Origin: DATARH01 sp036278835
Lineage (GTDB): Bacteria; Pseudomonadota; Alphaproteobacteria; ATCC43930; CGMCC-115725
DNA: 43,232 nucleotides
Direction of reading: 5' to 3'
Assembly (NCBI GenBank): GCA_036278835.1
Contig: DASUKH010000198.1
Location: forward strand, 1-43,232
In this document: positions 8,221-15,316 of the stretch, piece after piece
Layout of the letters: every line of letters starts with the position of its first letter
How positions within the stretch are numbered: position 1 is the first letter of the stretch
The notes under the pieces: model-generated
What the model was told of the DNA's origin: nothing
The model's database searches: none
What the model saw: the letters and a program-made list of their open reading frames with translations, nothing else
Program-made: the position numbers and the translations under genes

Positions 8221-8295
8221 GTCCCGGCGCAAGCCGGGACCCACGCCGGCCACATCCCGACGGCGGATCGGTGGGTCCCGGCTTTCGCCGGGACA
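8221..8295. repeat. Dispersed palindromic repeat, family 3
   Basis: GTCCCGGCGCAAGCCGGGAC at the left and GTCCCGGCTTTCGCCGGGAC at the right each form a hairpin and are inverted copies of each other. It occupies the gap between tenA and the ferredoxin gene, and could end or stabilise the upstream transcript. Confidence 0.85.
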
Positions 8296-8329
8296 GCGGG
8301 TGTTTTGAAAGATCAACCATTAGAAAAAA

Positions 8330-8662
8330 TCAGCCGAGCAACAGGTTGCGGGTGCTCTTCGGCAGGCGCACGACGAGGCCGTTCAGTTCCTCGGTCATGA
8401 TCAGCTGGCAGCCGAGCCGCGAGGTCCGGGTCAGGCCGAAGGCGAGGTCGAGCATGTCTTCCTCATCGTCGCTCGCCTCCTTCAGCAGTTCGTACCATTC
8501 CGGGTCGACGATGACGTGGCAGGTCGAGCAGGCGAGCGACCCCTCGCAGGCCCCCTCGATATCGATGTTGTTGGCATGCGCGATTTCGAGCACCGAATGC
8601 CCGAGCGGCGCATTGACCTCGCGGCGGGTGCCGTCGCGCTCGACAAAGATCATTTTCGGCAT
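8330..8662 (-). CDS. fdx: Adrenodoxin-type [2Fe-2S] ferredoxin of the isc cluster
   Basis: A 110-residue ferredoxin with the four cluster cysteines at 39, 45, 48 and 85 (CEGSLACSTC...RLGC), spaced as in bacterial Fdx and vertebrate adrenodoxin. In the ISC pathway it supplies electrons for reduction of persulfide sulfur during Fe-S assembly. The acidic loop EASDDEEDMLD (63-73) is the usual partner-docking surface. It lies 10 bp downstream of the HscA-like remnant gene and on the same strand as iscA and iscS, matching the iscA-hscA-fdx order of complete operons. Confidence 0.95.
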   Translation of the reverse strand: MPKMIFVERDGTRREVNAPLGHSVLEIAHANNIDIEGACEGSLACSTCHVIVDPEWYELLKEASDDEEDMLDLAFGLTRTSRLGCQLIMTEELNGLVVRLPKSTRNLLLG

Positions 8663-8672
8663 CGGCGCGCGT

Positions 8673-9119
8673 CTATGGCGCCTCGGGGCGCGGCATCAGT
8701 TCCTCGGCGAGGATCGCGGCGGCGCACGCGCGATTTTCTCCGGCGGCGATCTCGCCGGCCGCGACGATGCGCAGCAAGGCGATCCCGGCCGCATCGGCGG
8801 CCGCGTGCAACCGGGCAATTTCGGCGTCGGGCATCGGCTGCGCAACCAGGACGGCATGGCTGACCGGCCGCGCCAGCGCGCGCTCGGCGCGCAGCCGCGC
8901 GCCCTCGAAAAGATGCCGCCACGCCTCATCGGGCGCCGACGGCACCGGCACTGCGAGGTCGAGCGGCCAGCCGTCGCGATCGGCCAGCGCCGCCGGGTTG
9001 CCGCCGACCGCGACCGCCACCTCGGCCGCGCGTCCGGCGGCGTCGATGCCGATCGCGGCGCCCGGCATGTCTGCGTCAACCGGCGACCCGTCCGGCTCCT
9101 CGATCTGAAACAATTTCAC
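8673..9119 (-). CDS. Short HscA/Hsp70-like remnant in the isc cluster
   Basis: A 148-residue protein starting with GTG. Its opening MKLFQIEEPDG...AAIGID matches, as I recall them, the start of HscA (M-LLQI-EP...AVGIDLGTTNS). The stretch RPVSHAVLVAQPMPDAEIAR, then LHAAADAAGIALLRIVAAGE, matches the HscA block around AVITVPAYFDDAQRQ...AGLHVLRLLNEPTAAA. It lies exactly where hscA should be, between iscA and fdx. The phosphate-binding DLGTTNS loop is replaced by DAAGRAAEV, and the rest of the nucleotide-binding domain and the whole substrate-binding domain are absent (HscA is about 620 residues). It therefore cannot be a working Hsp70 chaperone. It could be a decaying remnant, or a domesticated mini-protein that still binds an Isc partner. 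The frame is intact, which favours some retained use. Confidence 0.65.
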   Translation of the reverse strand: MKLFQIEEPDGSPVDADMPGAAIGIDAAGRAAEVAVAVGGNPAALADRDGWPLDLAVPVPSAPDEAWRHLFEGARLRAERALARPVSHAVLVAQPMPDAEIARLHAAADAAGIALLRIVAAGEIAAGENRACAAAILAEELMPRPEAP

Positions 9120-9148
9120 CCTGATGATCCCGATACACCGATTTGATT

Positions 9149-9254
9149 GTCATACCGGCGCAGCCCGGTATCCATGGTGCCGCTGTCACCAAGCGAGGAG
9201 TTCGCCGGCCCGTACTGCGGAGGAATGGGTCCCGGCCTTCGCCGGGATGACAGA
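9149..9254. repeat. Dispersed palindromic repeat, family 3
   Basis: GTCATACCGGCGCAGCCCGGTAT at the left end and GGTCCCGGCCTTCGCCGGGA at the right end each form a stem-loop. It fills the gap between iscA and the HscA-like gene, the spot where hscB would lie in a complete isc operon. Confidence 0.8.
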
Positions 9255-9264
9255 ACGGGGCTGG

Positions 9265-9603
9265 TCACACATGGAAACTCTCGCCGCAGCCGCAGCGGCC
9301 TTTTTCGTTCGGGTTGCGGAACACGAAGCCCGATTGCAATTGCTCTTCGACATAGTCCATCTCGGTGCCGAGGATGAACATGACGGCTTTGGGGTCGACC
9401 AGCACCGTCACCCCCTTGTCCTCGACCACCTCGTCGAAGCGACCCTTCTCGTCGGCGTATTCGAGCGTGTAGCTGAGGCCCGAGCAGCCGCGCGCCCGCA
9501 CCCCGACGCGCACGCCGAGGGCCGGCTTGCCGCGCGCCGCCAGCAACGCCTGGATGCGCTCCGCCGCCGCCTCGGTCACCGCCAACGCCTGCTTCTGCGC
9601 CAT
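9265..9603 (-). CDS. iscA: IscA-type A-type Fe-S carrier
   Basis: A 112-residue HesB/IscA protein with the three conserved cysteines at 40 (RGCSGLSY), 104 and 106 (GRCGCGESF). A-type carriers bind iron or a [2Fe-2S]/[4Fe-4S] cluster and pass it to target enzymes. Full length for the family, no targeting signal. It follows iscS by 31 bp on the minus strand, so it is probably in the same transcript. Confidence 0.95.
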   Translation of the reverse strand: MAQKQALAVTEAAAERIQALLAARGKPALGVRVGVRARGCSGLSYTLEYADEKGRFDEVVEDKGVTVLVDPKAVMFILGTEMDYVEEQLQSGFVFRNPNEKGRCGCGESFHV

Positions 9604-9634
9604 TGCCTGCGTCTCCCGCTTTGTCGCTCGCCAA

Positions 9635-10864
9635 TTATGTAGTCGCCGCGGCGGCCTCAGTCACCCTCCCGGCGCCGAGCCGCAACACCGCATCGGACAG
9701 CGCGTCGGCCGCGAAATCGATTTCGGCCTCGGTCGTGAAGCGCCCGAGCCCGATCCGGATCGAGGCATTCGCCAGCGCATCCGACATTCCGAGAGCGCGC
9801 AGCACGTAGGACGGCTCGACCGCCGCCGAGGTGCAGGCCGACCCGGTCGACATCGCCACCATCGGGCAGGCGGCGATCAGCTCGGGCGCGGTGAGGCCGG
9901 GGAAGGACAGGTTGAGATTGCCCGGCAGGCGGCGCTCGCCGTCGCCGTTGACGCAGAGCCGGCCGAGCCGGCGTTGCAGCAGGCTCTGCAGCCGGTCGCG
10001 CAGGCGGCCGACACGCCCGGCCTCCGCTTCCATCTCGCGGGCGGCGATCGCCGCCGCCTCGCCAAAGCCGACACAGAGCGGGGTCGGCAGGGTGCCCGAG
10101 CGCAGCCCGCGCTCCTGGCCGCCGCCATCGAACAACGGCAGCAGCCGCACCCGCGGCCGCCGCCTGACGTAGAGCGCGCCGATCCCCTTTGGGCCATAGA
10201 TTTTGTGGCCGGAGATCGACATCAGGTCGATCTTCATCGCCTCGATATCGAGCAGGATCTTGCCGAAGGCCTGCGCCGCGTCGGTGTGGAACAGGACGCC
10301 GCGGGCGCGGCACAGCGCCCCCAATTCGGCGAGCGGCTGAATGACGCCGATCTCGTTATGCGCCGCCATCGCCGACAGCATCAGGGTGCGCTCGTCGAGC
10401 GCCGCTGCCACCCGCTCGGACGACACCAGCCCGGTTGCCTCGACCGGCACAGAAGTTACGTCGAACCCCTCGCGCTCCAGCGCCGCTGCGCTTTCAAGAA
10501 CGCATTTATGCTCGGTCGCGAGGACGACGATGCGGTCGCGCGGCGGCCGGCCAGACGCCGGATGGGCGCGGGCGAAATGCGCGGCGCCCTTCAAGGCCAG
10601 GTTGTTGGCTTCGGTCGCGCCGGAGGTGAAGACGATCTCGCGCGGGTCGGCGCCGATCAATCGCGCCACCGCGCCGCGCGCCTCTTCGACCGCCGCCGCG
10701 GCGGTCCGGCCGTAGAGGTGGCTTTCGCTGTGCGGGTTGCCGAACTCCTCGGTGAAATAGGGCAGCATCGCCGCGACGACGCGCGGATCGGCCGGGGTCG
10801 TCGCCTGATTGTCGAGATAGATCGGCTTGCCGTTCGGCCGCGCGATCGGGAAGCTGTCGTTCAC
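9635..10864 (-). CDS. iscS: Cysteine desulfurase IscS
   Basis: A 409-residue PLP enzyme that removes sulfur from cysteine as a persulfide for Fe-S clusters and tRNA thiolation. The PLP lysine is Lys221 (SISGHKIYGPKG) and the sulfur-carrying Cys344 lies on the long mobile loop GSACTSAAVEPSYVLRALG, the group I IscS type. HTDAAQAFGK is the cofactor-stacking region. The GTG start overlaps the TGA of the upstream desulfurase (GTGA), showing translational coupling; the long upstream frame is a shadow. Its natural partners here are iscA, fdx and mnmA; the usual scaffold IscU is not encoded in the cluster. Confidence 0.95.
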   Translation of the reverse strand: MNDSFPIARPNGKPIYLDNQATTPADPRVVAAMLPYFTEEFGNPHSESHLYGRTAAAAVEEARGAVARLIGADPREIVFTSGATEANNLALKGAAHFARAHPASGRPPRDRIVVLATEHKCVLESAAALEREGFDVTSVPVEATGLVSSERVAAALDERTLMLSAMAAHNEIGVIQPLAELGALCRARGVLFHTDAAQAFGKILLDIEAMKIDLMSISGHKIYGPKGIGALYVRRRPRVRLLPLFDGGGQERGLRSGTLPTPLCVGFGEAAAIAAREMEAEAGRVGRLRDRLQSLLQRRLGRLCVNGDGERRLPGNLNLSFPGLTAPELIAACPMVAMSTGSACTSAAVEPSYVLRALGMSDALANASIRIGLGRFTTEAEIDFAADALSDAVLRLGAGRVTEAAAATT

Positions 10865-12000
10865 GCCGCCCTCCGCAGCAGGCGCCGGGCGAGCGCCGTC
10901 CACGCCTCGAGAAAATGAGAGATGTCGGCCTCCGTCGTGGTCCATCCGAGCGAGACGCGGATCGTCCCCATCGCAATATTGGGCGGGGCGCGCATCGCGT
11001 CCAGCACATGGCTGGGCCCCACCTTGCCGGATGAGCACGCCGCGCCGGCACTGACCATGACCCCGTCGAGGTCGAGCGCGATGATTTGTGTCTCCGCCGC
11101 GACGCCGGGCAGCGCCAGCGCGCTGGTATTGGGCAGGCGCGGCACCGCGGCGCCGACCACCGCCGCCTCCGGTATTCCAGCCAGCGCGGCGGCTTCGAGC
11201 CGGTCGCGCAATGTGCGCACCCGGTCGTAAACGGCGAGGCTGGTGCTGGCGGCGGAAGCGGCGGCGGCAAAGCCGGCGATCCCCGGCAGGTTCTCGCTGC
11301 CGGCGCGGCGGCCGCGCTCCTGGCCGCCGCCGCGGATCATCGCCTGCGGCTCGGCGGCGCCGGTCGCGAGGAGGGCGCCGATGCCCGGCGGGCCGCCGAT
11401 CTTGTGCGCCGAGAGGCTGAGGAAATCGGCGCCGGTTGCGGCTGCGTCGAGCGGCATCTTGCCGGCCGCCTGCACGGCGTCGCAATGGAACAGCGCGCCC
11501 CGCGCCTGACAGAGCCGCGCCACCTCGGACACCGGCTGAATGACCCCGGTCTCGTTGTTGGCGAGCATCACCGAGACGATCGCCGGCCGCCTGTCGGCCG
11601 CGAGCTGCCGGTCGAGCCGGTCGAGATCGACGATGCCGTCGCCATCGACCGGGATGCGCTCGGCCTCGGGCGCCGCCTGCAGCACCGAGCCGTGCTCGAC
11701 CGCCGACACCAGCACCCGCTTCCGCCCCGAGCCGAGCAAGGCCAGATGATTGGCTTCGCTGCCGCCGCTGACGAACACGACCGATTCCGGCGCGGCGGCG
11801 ACCAGCGCCGCCACCGCCTCGCGGGCCTGCTCGACTTCCTGCCGCGCCGCCCGCCCCCAGCGATGCACCGACGAGGCGTTGCCGGTCCGCGCGAGCGACG
11901 CCGCGATCGCCGCGACCGCCTCGGGGCGCAATGGCGCGGTGGCGTTCCAATCGAGATAGGTCTCGCGCCGCCTGGCGGCTCCGCTTCTGTCGCCGGCCAT
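10861..12000 (-). CDS. Second cysteine desulfurase, NifS/IscS-like
   Basis: A 379-residue PLP-dependent aminotransferase class V protein. The PLP lysine is Lys200 (LSLSAHKIGGPPG), and a catalytic-loop Cys is present (AGAACSSGKVGPSHVL, near 325) with a shorter loop than IscS. HCDAVQAAGKM is the cofactor-stacking block. The ATG shares one base with the TGA of the methyltransferase gene upstream, and its stop overlaps the iscS GTG. Tandem desulfurase genes ahead of iscA are seen in other alphaproteobacterial isc clusters. Why two are kept is unclear; one may serve a pathway other than cluster assembly, such as thiolation. Confidence 0.9.
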   Translation of the reverse strand: MAGDRSGAARRRETYLDWNATAPLRPEAVAAIAASLARTGNASSVHRWGRAARQEVEQAREAVAALVAAAPESVVFVSGGSEANHLALLGSGRKRVLVSAVEHGSVLQAAPEAERIPVDGDGIVDLDRLDRQLAADRRPAIVSVMLANNETGVIQPVSEVARLCQARGALFHCDAVQAAGKMPLDAAATGADFLSLSAHKIGGPPGIGALLATGAAEPQAMIRGGGQERGRRAGSENLPGIAGFAAAASAASTSLAVYDRVRTLRDRLEAAALAGIPEAAVVGAAVPRLPNTSALALPGVAAETQIIALDLDGVMVSAGAACSSGKVGPSHVLDAMRAPPNIAMGTIRVSLGWTTTEADISHFLEAWTALARRLLRRAA

Positions 12001-12857
12001 CACGACAGCACCGCCCACATGTTGTCGCCGGTTGGCAGATGCCCGGTCGGGCCGAAGCGGGTCGCGAACCCGGCCTTCGCCGCCAACGCGCGCAGGCTGG
12101 CCGGGGTGAAATAATTGAGGTGATCGGGGTAGCGGAAGCCGCACCAGCGCCGGCCCATGACGGCGCGGTTCAGCGATGCGTAGTTGGGCACCTTGACGAC
12201 GGCAAACCCTCCCGGCATCAGGACCCGCCGCAGCCCGTGCAGCACCGGCAGCGGGTCGGCCTCGTGTTCGAGGTACGAGCGCAACGATGCTGCCGCGAAA
12301 AACCCCGCCGGGAATTGCGCCAGTCCTTTGACGCAGGCGGCGTTCACCGCGTAGCCGCCGCGCGCCGCGAACGCTTCGTGTGCCGCCGCCGCGAGGCCGG
12401 ACGAAATCTCGATGCCGAACGGGGTGAATGAGGCCGGGAAGTCGCGCAACGCGTGACCGTCGCCGCAGCCGAGATCGAGCACGTTGCCGCCATCGAGCCG
12501 CGCCGCGATAAAGCCGAGCATGGTCCGCCGCGGCAGCAGCCGCATGCGGAACCGCAGGCGTTTGCTCGCCTTGTAGGAGAGCGGGCGGATTTGGGCGCGG
12601 CGCCGTTCCTCGATTTTGGTCGTGCGCTCCCAGGCCATCGCGTTGAACTGCGCCTCGTGCCGGACCGCTTTGTCGATATAGACAAAGCGGCATTCCGGGC
12701 AATGCCTGATCGCCCATGGCGGCAGCGAATAGCGGCTAAGGGGGGCCGCGCCGTTGTCGCGCCCGCAGAGCGGGCAATCGCGCCGGCGCACCGGGACAGC
12801 GCCAAAATGCCCGGTATCGACGGCCTCGGGATCGGCAGCCGTCGCGGCAAGCGTCAC
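12000..12857 (-). CDS. SAM-dependent methyltransferase with N-terminal zinc ribbon
   Basis: A 285-residue class I methyltransferase. Residues 28-56 hold two CxxC pairs (CPLC at 28-31, CPEC at 53-56), a probable zinc ribbon; the SAM-binding motif I VLDLGCGDGHA follows at about 126-136, and an acidic motif II is at FGIEISSG. LEHEADPLPVLHGLRRVLMPGGFAVVKVPN is the familiar core of methyltransferases that act on small molecules or sugars. The GTG start overlaps the stop of cysE (GTGA). It is embedded between cysE and a cysteine desulfurase, so a sulfur-related substrate is possible but unproven. Confidence 0.8.
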   Translation of the reverse strand: MTLAATAADPEAVDTGHFGAVPVRRRDCPLCGRDNGAAPLSRYSLPPWAIRHCPECRFVYIDKAVRHEAQFNAMAWERTTKIEERRRAQIRPLSYKASKRLRFRMRLLPRRTMLGFIAARLDGGNVLDLGCGDGHALRDFPASFTPFGIEISSGLAAAAHEAFAARGGYAVNAACVKGLAQFPAGFFAAASLRSYLEHEADPLPVLHGLRRVLMPGGFAVVKVPNYASLNRAVMGRRWCGFRYPDHLNYFTPASLRALAAKAGFATRFGPTGHLPTGDNMWAVLS

Positions 12858-13606
12858 GACCGGGCCTGCGCCGCCCGCCGCGGCGCCGGGTCGGGCGGCG
12901 GCGCGGCCTCGTCGACGGCGAGATGGCGCTCGCGTTCGGCCTCCAACTCGCCGACCCTTGCCCGCAATGCCGAGACCTCGTCGAGCAGGGCGTTGAGCGC
13001 GCGGGCGATCGGGTCGGGGATGTCGCCCGTGACGCCGTAAGGCTCGAAGGCCGGGCGCGCCGGGCTCGGCGCATCGCCGCGCCGCGCCACCTGGCGCGCC
13101 GGGTTGCCGACCATCGTCGCACCGTCCGGCACCTCCTTCAGGACCACCGCGGCGGCCCCGATCCGCGCGCCGCTGCCGACCCGGAACGGCCCCAGCACCT
13201 GCGCTCCCGAACTGACGATGACGCCGTTGCCGAGCGTCGGATGCCGTTTCTGTCCGGCCTGATCGGCCGACGGACGGGTGCCGCCGAGGGTGACCCCCTG
13301 ATAGAGCGTGCAGTCGTCGCCGATCTCGGCGGTTTCGCCGATGACGACCCCGATCCCGTGATCGATGAACAGCCGCCGGCCGATCGTCGCACCGGGATGA
13401 ATGTCGATTGCCGTCAGGATGCGCCCGAGATGCGACACAAAGCGCCCGGCGAGGTGCCAGCCGCGCCGCCACAGCCAATTCCCGGCGCGGTAGAACAGCA
13501 ATGCCTGGAAACCCGGATAGCACAGCACGACCTCGAGCCGCGAACGGGCGGCCGGGTCGCGCGCCAGCGTCGCGTCGATCTCCTCGCGGAGGTTTTGGAA
13601 AAGCAT
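12854..13606 (-). CDS. cysE: Serine O-acetyltransferase
   Basis: A 250-residue left-handed beta-helix acetyltransferase that makes O-acetylserine, the precursor of cysteine. The SATase core is visible: DIHPGATIGRRLFIDHGIGV, then VVIGETAEIGDDCTLYQGV and TLGG, followed by hexapeptide repeats and GNPAR. A C-terminal extension of about 60 residues (VSALRARVGELEAERERHL) looks like a short coiled coil. I place the start at the ATG of MLFQNLREE; a GTG three codons earlier is equally possible. It is the first gene of the leftward sulfur cluster, so cysteine supply and its desulfuration are co-expressed. Confidence 0.92.
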   Translation of the reverse strand: MLFQNLREEIDATLARDPAARSRLEVVLCYPGFQALLFYRAGNWLWRRGWHLAGRFVSHLGRILTAIDIHPGATIGRRLFIDHGIGVVIGETAEIGDDCTLYQGVTLGGTRPSADQAGQKRHPTLGNGVIVSSGAQVLGPFRVGSGARIGAAAVVLKEVPDGATMVGNPARQVARRGDAPSPARPAFEPYGVTGDIPDPIARALNALLDEVSALRARVGELEAERERHLAVDEAAPPPDPAPRRAAQARS

Positions 13607-13682
13607 CGCGATCACTATGTTAGTGTCGAGACTGCGATGACAGCCCCGCTTGCGCGGCAGCAGTCGCGGACGCCGCAGCGAG

Positions 13683-13710
13683 CATATAATTGGGCGACTT
13701 TACCAGTCAA
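13683..13710 (-). promoter_or_regulatory. Candidate promoter of the cysE-isc operon
   Basis: On the minus strand TTGACT (13705-13710) and TATATG (13683-13688) are separated by 16 bp, a plausible sigma-70-type -35/-10 pair about 75 bp upstream of cysE. GACT...AGTC and TTTAC...GTAAA inverted repeats overlap the -35 box and could bind a repressor such as an Rrf2/IscR-type protein; that is inference, and no such regulator gene is in the window. Confidence 0.4.
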
Positions 13711-13794
13711 GTAAAGGCCGGCAGGAGCGGCCACCGCGGCGTGGTCGAGCCCGCCATACCAGAGTAATTCGTCAGAGATCGCACCGGAATTACC

Positions 13795-14478
13795 ATGCCC
13801 GACGTCATTATCAACGGCCCCGAAGGGCGCATCGAGGGACGCTATCACCACGCTCGCGGCGGCACCGCGCCGATGGCCGTGGTGTTGCACCCGCACCCGC
13901 TGCATGGCGGGACGATGAGCAACCGGGTGGTCTATGCGCTTTACCAGATTTTCGTGCGCCGGGGCTTTTCGACCTTGCGCTTCAATTTCCGCGGGGTCGG
14001 CCGCAGCCAGGGCAGCTTCGACCGCGGCGAGGGCGAGTTGGCCGACGCCGCCGCGGCGCTCGACTGGCTGCAAGGGTACAACCCGAACGCCGCCGGCTGC
14101 TGGGTCGCGGGGTATTCGTTCGGCGCCTGGATCGGCATGCAGCTGTTGATGCGCAGGCCGGAAATCGAAGCCTTTATTTCGATATCGCCGCCCGCCAATA
14201 CCTATGATTTCAGCTTTCTCGCGCCGTGCCCGTCTTCCGGGCTGATCCTGCAGGGCGACCAGGACACGCTGGTGCCGATGGATTCGGTGCAGAAACTCGT
14301 GCACAAGCTGTCGCATCAGCGCGACATCAAGATCGATTTCCGCAAGATCCCCGGCGCCGACCACACCTTTGCCGAGGGCACCGAGGCGCTGGCCGGCCAT
14401 GTCGATGCCTATATCGCGGCGCACCGCCGGCCCGGCGAGCCGGCCGCGACGGCCGTCGCCCCGGCCCGCGGCCGCTGA
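13795..14478 (+). CDS. Alpha/beta hydrolase
   Basis: A 227-residue serine hydrolase of the dienelactone hydrolase-like type. The nucleophile is Ser108 in GYSFGA, the acid is the Asp in LQGDQDTLVP (near 161), and the His is in GADHTF (near 190). HPHPLHGGTMSNRVV and TLRFNFRGVGRSQG are signature blocks of a small bacterial subfamily often found divergent from cysE or isc genes in alphaproteobacteria. No signal peptide. It is divergent from cysE across a 180-bp shared promoter region. The substrate is unknown. Confidence 0.88.
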   Translation: MPDVIINGPEGRIEGRYHHARGGTAPMAVVLHPHPLHGGTMSNRVVYALYQIFVRRGFSTLRFNFRGVGRSQGSFDRGEGELADAAAALDWLQGYNPNAAGCWVAGYSFGAWIGMQLLMRRPEIEAFISISPPANTYDFSFLAPCPSSGLILQGDQDTLVPMDSVQKLVHKLSHQRDIKIDFRKIPGADHTFAEGTEALAGHVDAYIAAHRRPGEPAATAVAPARGR

Positions 14479-14500
14479 GCCGGCGCCTGCGCTTTCGCCG

Positions 14501-14580
14501 CCATACCGGCGTAGGCCGGTACCCACGGTTCCAACGTACGGACGGCGGATAGGTGGGTCCCGGCCTTCGCCGGGACGACG
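14501..14580. repeat. Dispersed palindromic repeat, family 3
   Basis: CCATACCGGCGTAGGCCGGT at the left and GGTCCCGGCCTTCGCCGGGA at the right. It lies between the convergent hydrolase and DedA genes and may act as a two-way transcription barrier. Confidence 0.8.
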
Positions 14581-14599
14581 AGGATGGGGCGCCGCAGCT

Positions 14600-15220
14600 T
14601 CAGGATTTCGACCGGGCCGAGTGCAGGATCGCCCAGACCGCGGCGGCGATGCCGAACAGGGTCAGTCCGCCGAACACCAGGATCACCGTGTTCGATGTGC
14701 CGAACAGCCGCTCGCCTATTTTCCCGAGCGCGTCGCCGGCAAAGATCAGAAGCGGCGCCCACACCACCGCGGAAGTGAAATTGGCCAGCCAGAAGCGGCC
14801 GCCCGGCATCCGCATGATCCCGGCGGCGAGCGGCACCACCGACCGGACCGGGCCGAAAAAGCGGCCGATGAAGACGCTCTTGCCGCCATGCCGCTCGAAA
14901 AAGCGGATGCCGTTCGGCAGCAGCCGGGGGTTGCGGCTGAACGGCCACATCCGCCCGATCGACCCGCCGAACCGGCGCCCGATCCAGTACGAGACGCTGT
15001 CGCCGAGGGTCGCGCCGGCGATCGCCCCGATCAGCACCGGTGCGATCGGCAGGCCGCCATTGTGCATCAGCGTGCCGGCGGCGATCAGCAGGCTGGTGCC
15101 GGGAAAGAACAGGCTGAGAAAGGCGAACGACTCGCCGAACGCGGTGATGAACATGACCGCTATCGCCCAATTCTGATGCTCCCGGATGAGGTCGAGCAGG
15201 ATATGGGCGGCGTGTTCCAT
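14600..15220 (-). CDS. DedA-family membrane protein
   Basis: A 206-residue polytopic inner-membrane protein. The DedA/SNARE-associated signature is present: an N-terminal re-entrant Glu region (FGESFAFLSLFFPGTSLL) and the Arg-Phe-x-Pro-x-Arg motif (GRFFGPVRSVVPLAAG), followed by hydrophobic helices to the C-terminus. DedA proteins flip or transport lipids (undecaprenyl phosphate, phosphatidylethanolamine) and support proton-motive-force-dependent drug resistance. I start at MEHAAHILLD; an 18-residue in-frame extension is possible. A second DedA gene is at 37573-38196. Confidence 0.88.
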   Translation of the reverse strand: MEHAAHILLDLIREHQNWAIAVMFITAFGESFAFLSLFFPGTSLLIAAGTLMHNGGLPIAPVLIGAIAGATLGDSVSYWIGRRFGGSIGRMWPFSRNPRLLPNGIRFFERHGGKSVFIGRFFGPVRSVVPLAAGIMRMPGGRFWLANFTSAVVWAPLLIFAGDALGKIGERLFGTSNTVILVFGGLTLFGIAAAVWAILHSARSKS

Positions 15221-15316
15221 GCAGTTCCCTGAGGCGCGGCTTCCCCTATATGCTGCGCGGGGTCGGCCCGGCAAGGCGGGCCGACCCGGCTGCCGGTGTT
15301 CCGGGAATAAGGTGCG

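Noticed and set aside
10865..11950. N-terminal extension of iscS giving a 771-residue protein
   Set aside because: The extension is Arg/Gly-rich low-complexity antisense-like sequence in another frame of the NifS-like gene; the GTG at 10864 gives a normal IscS.
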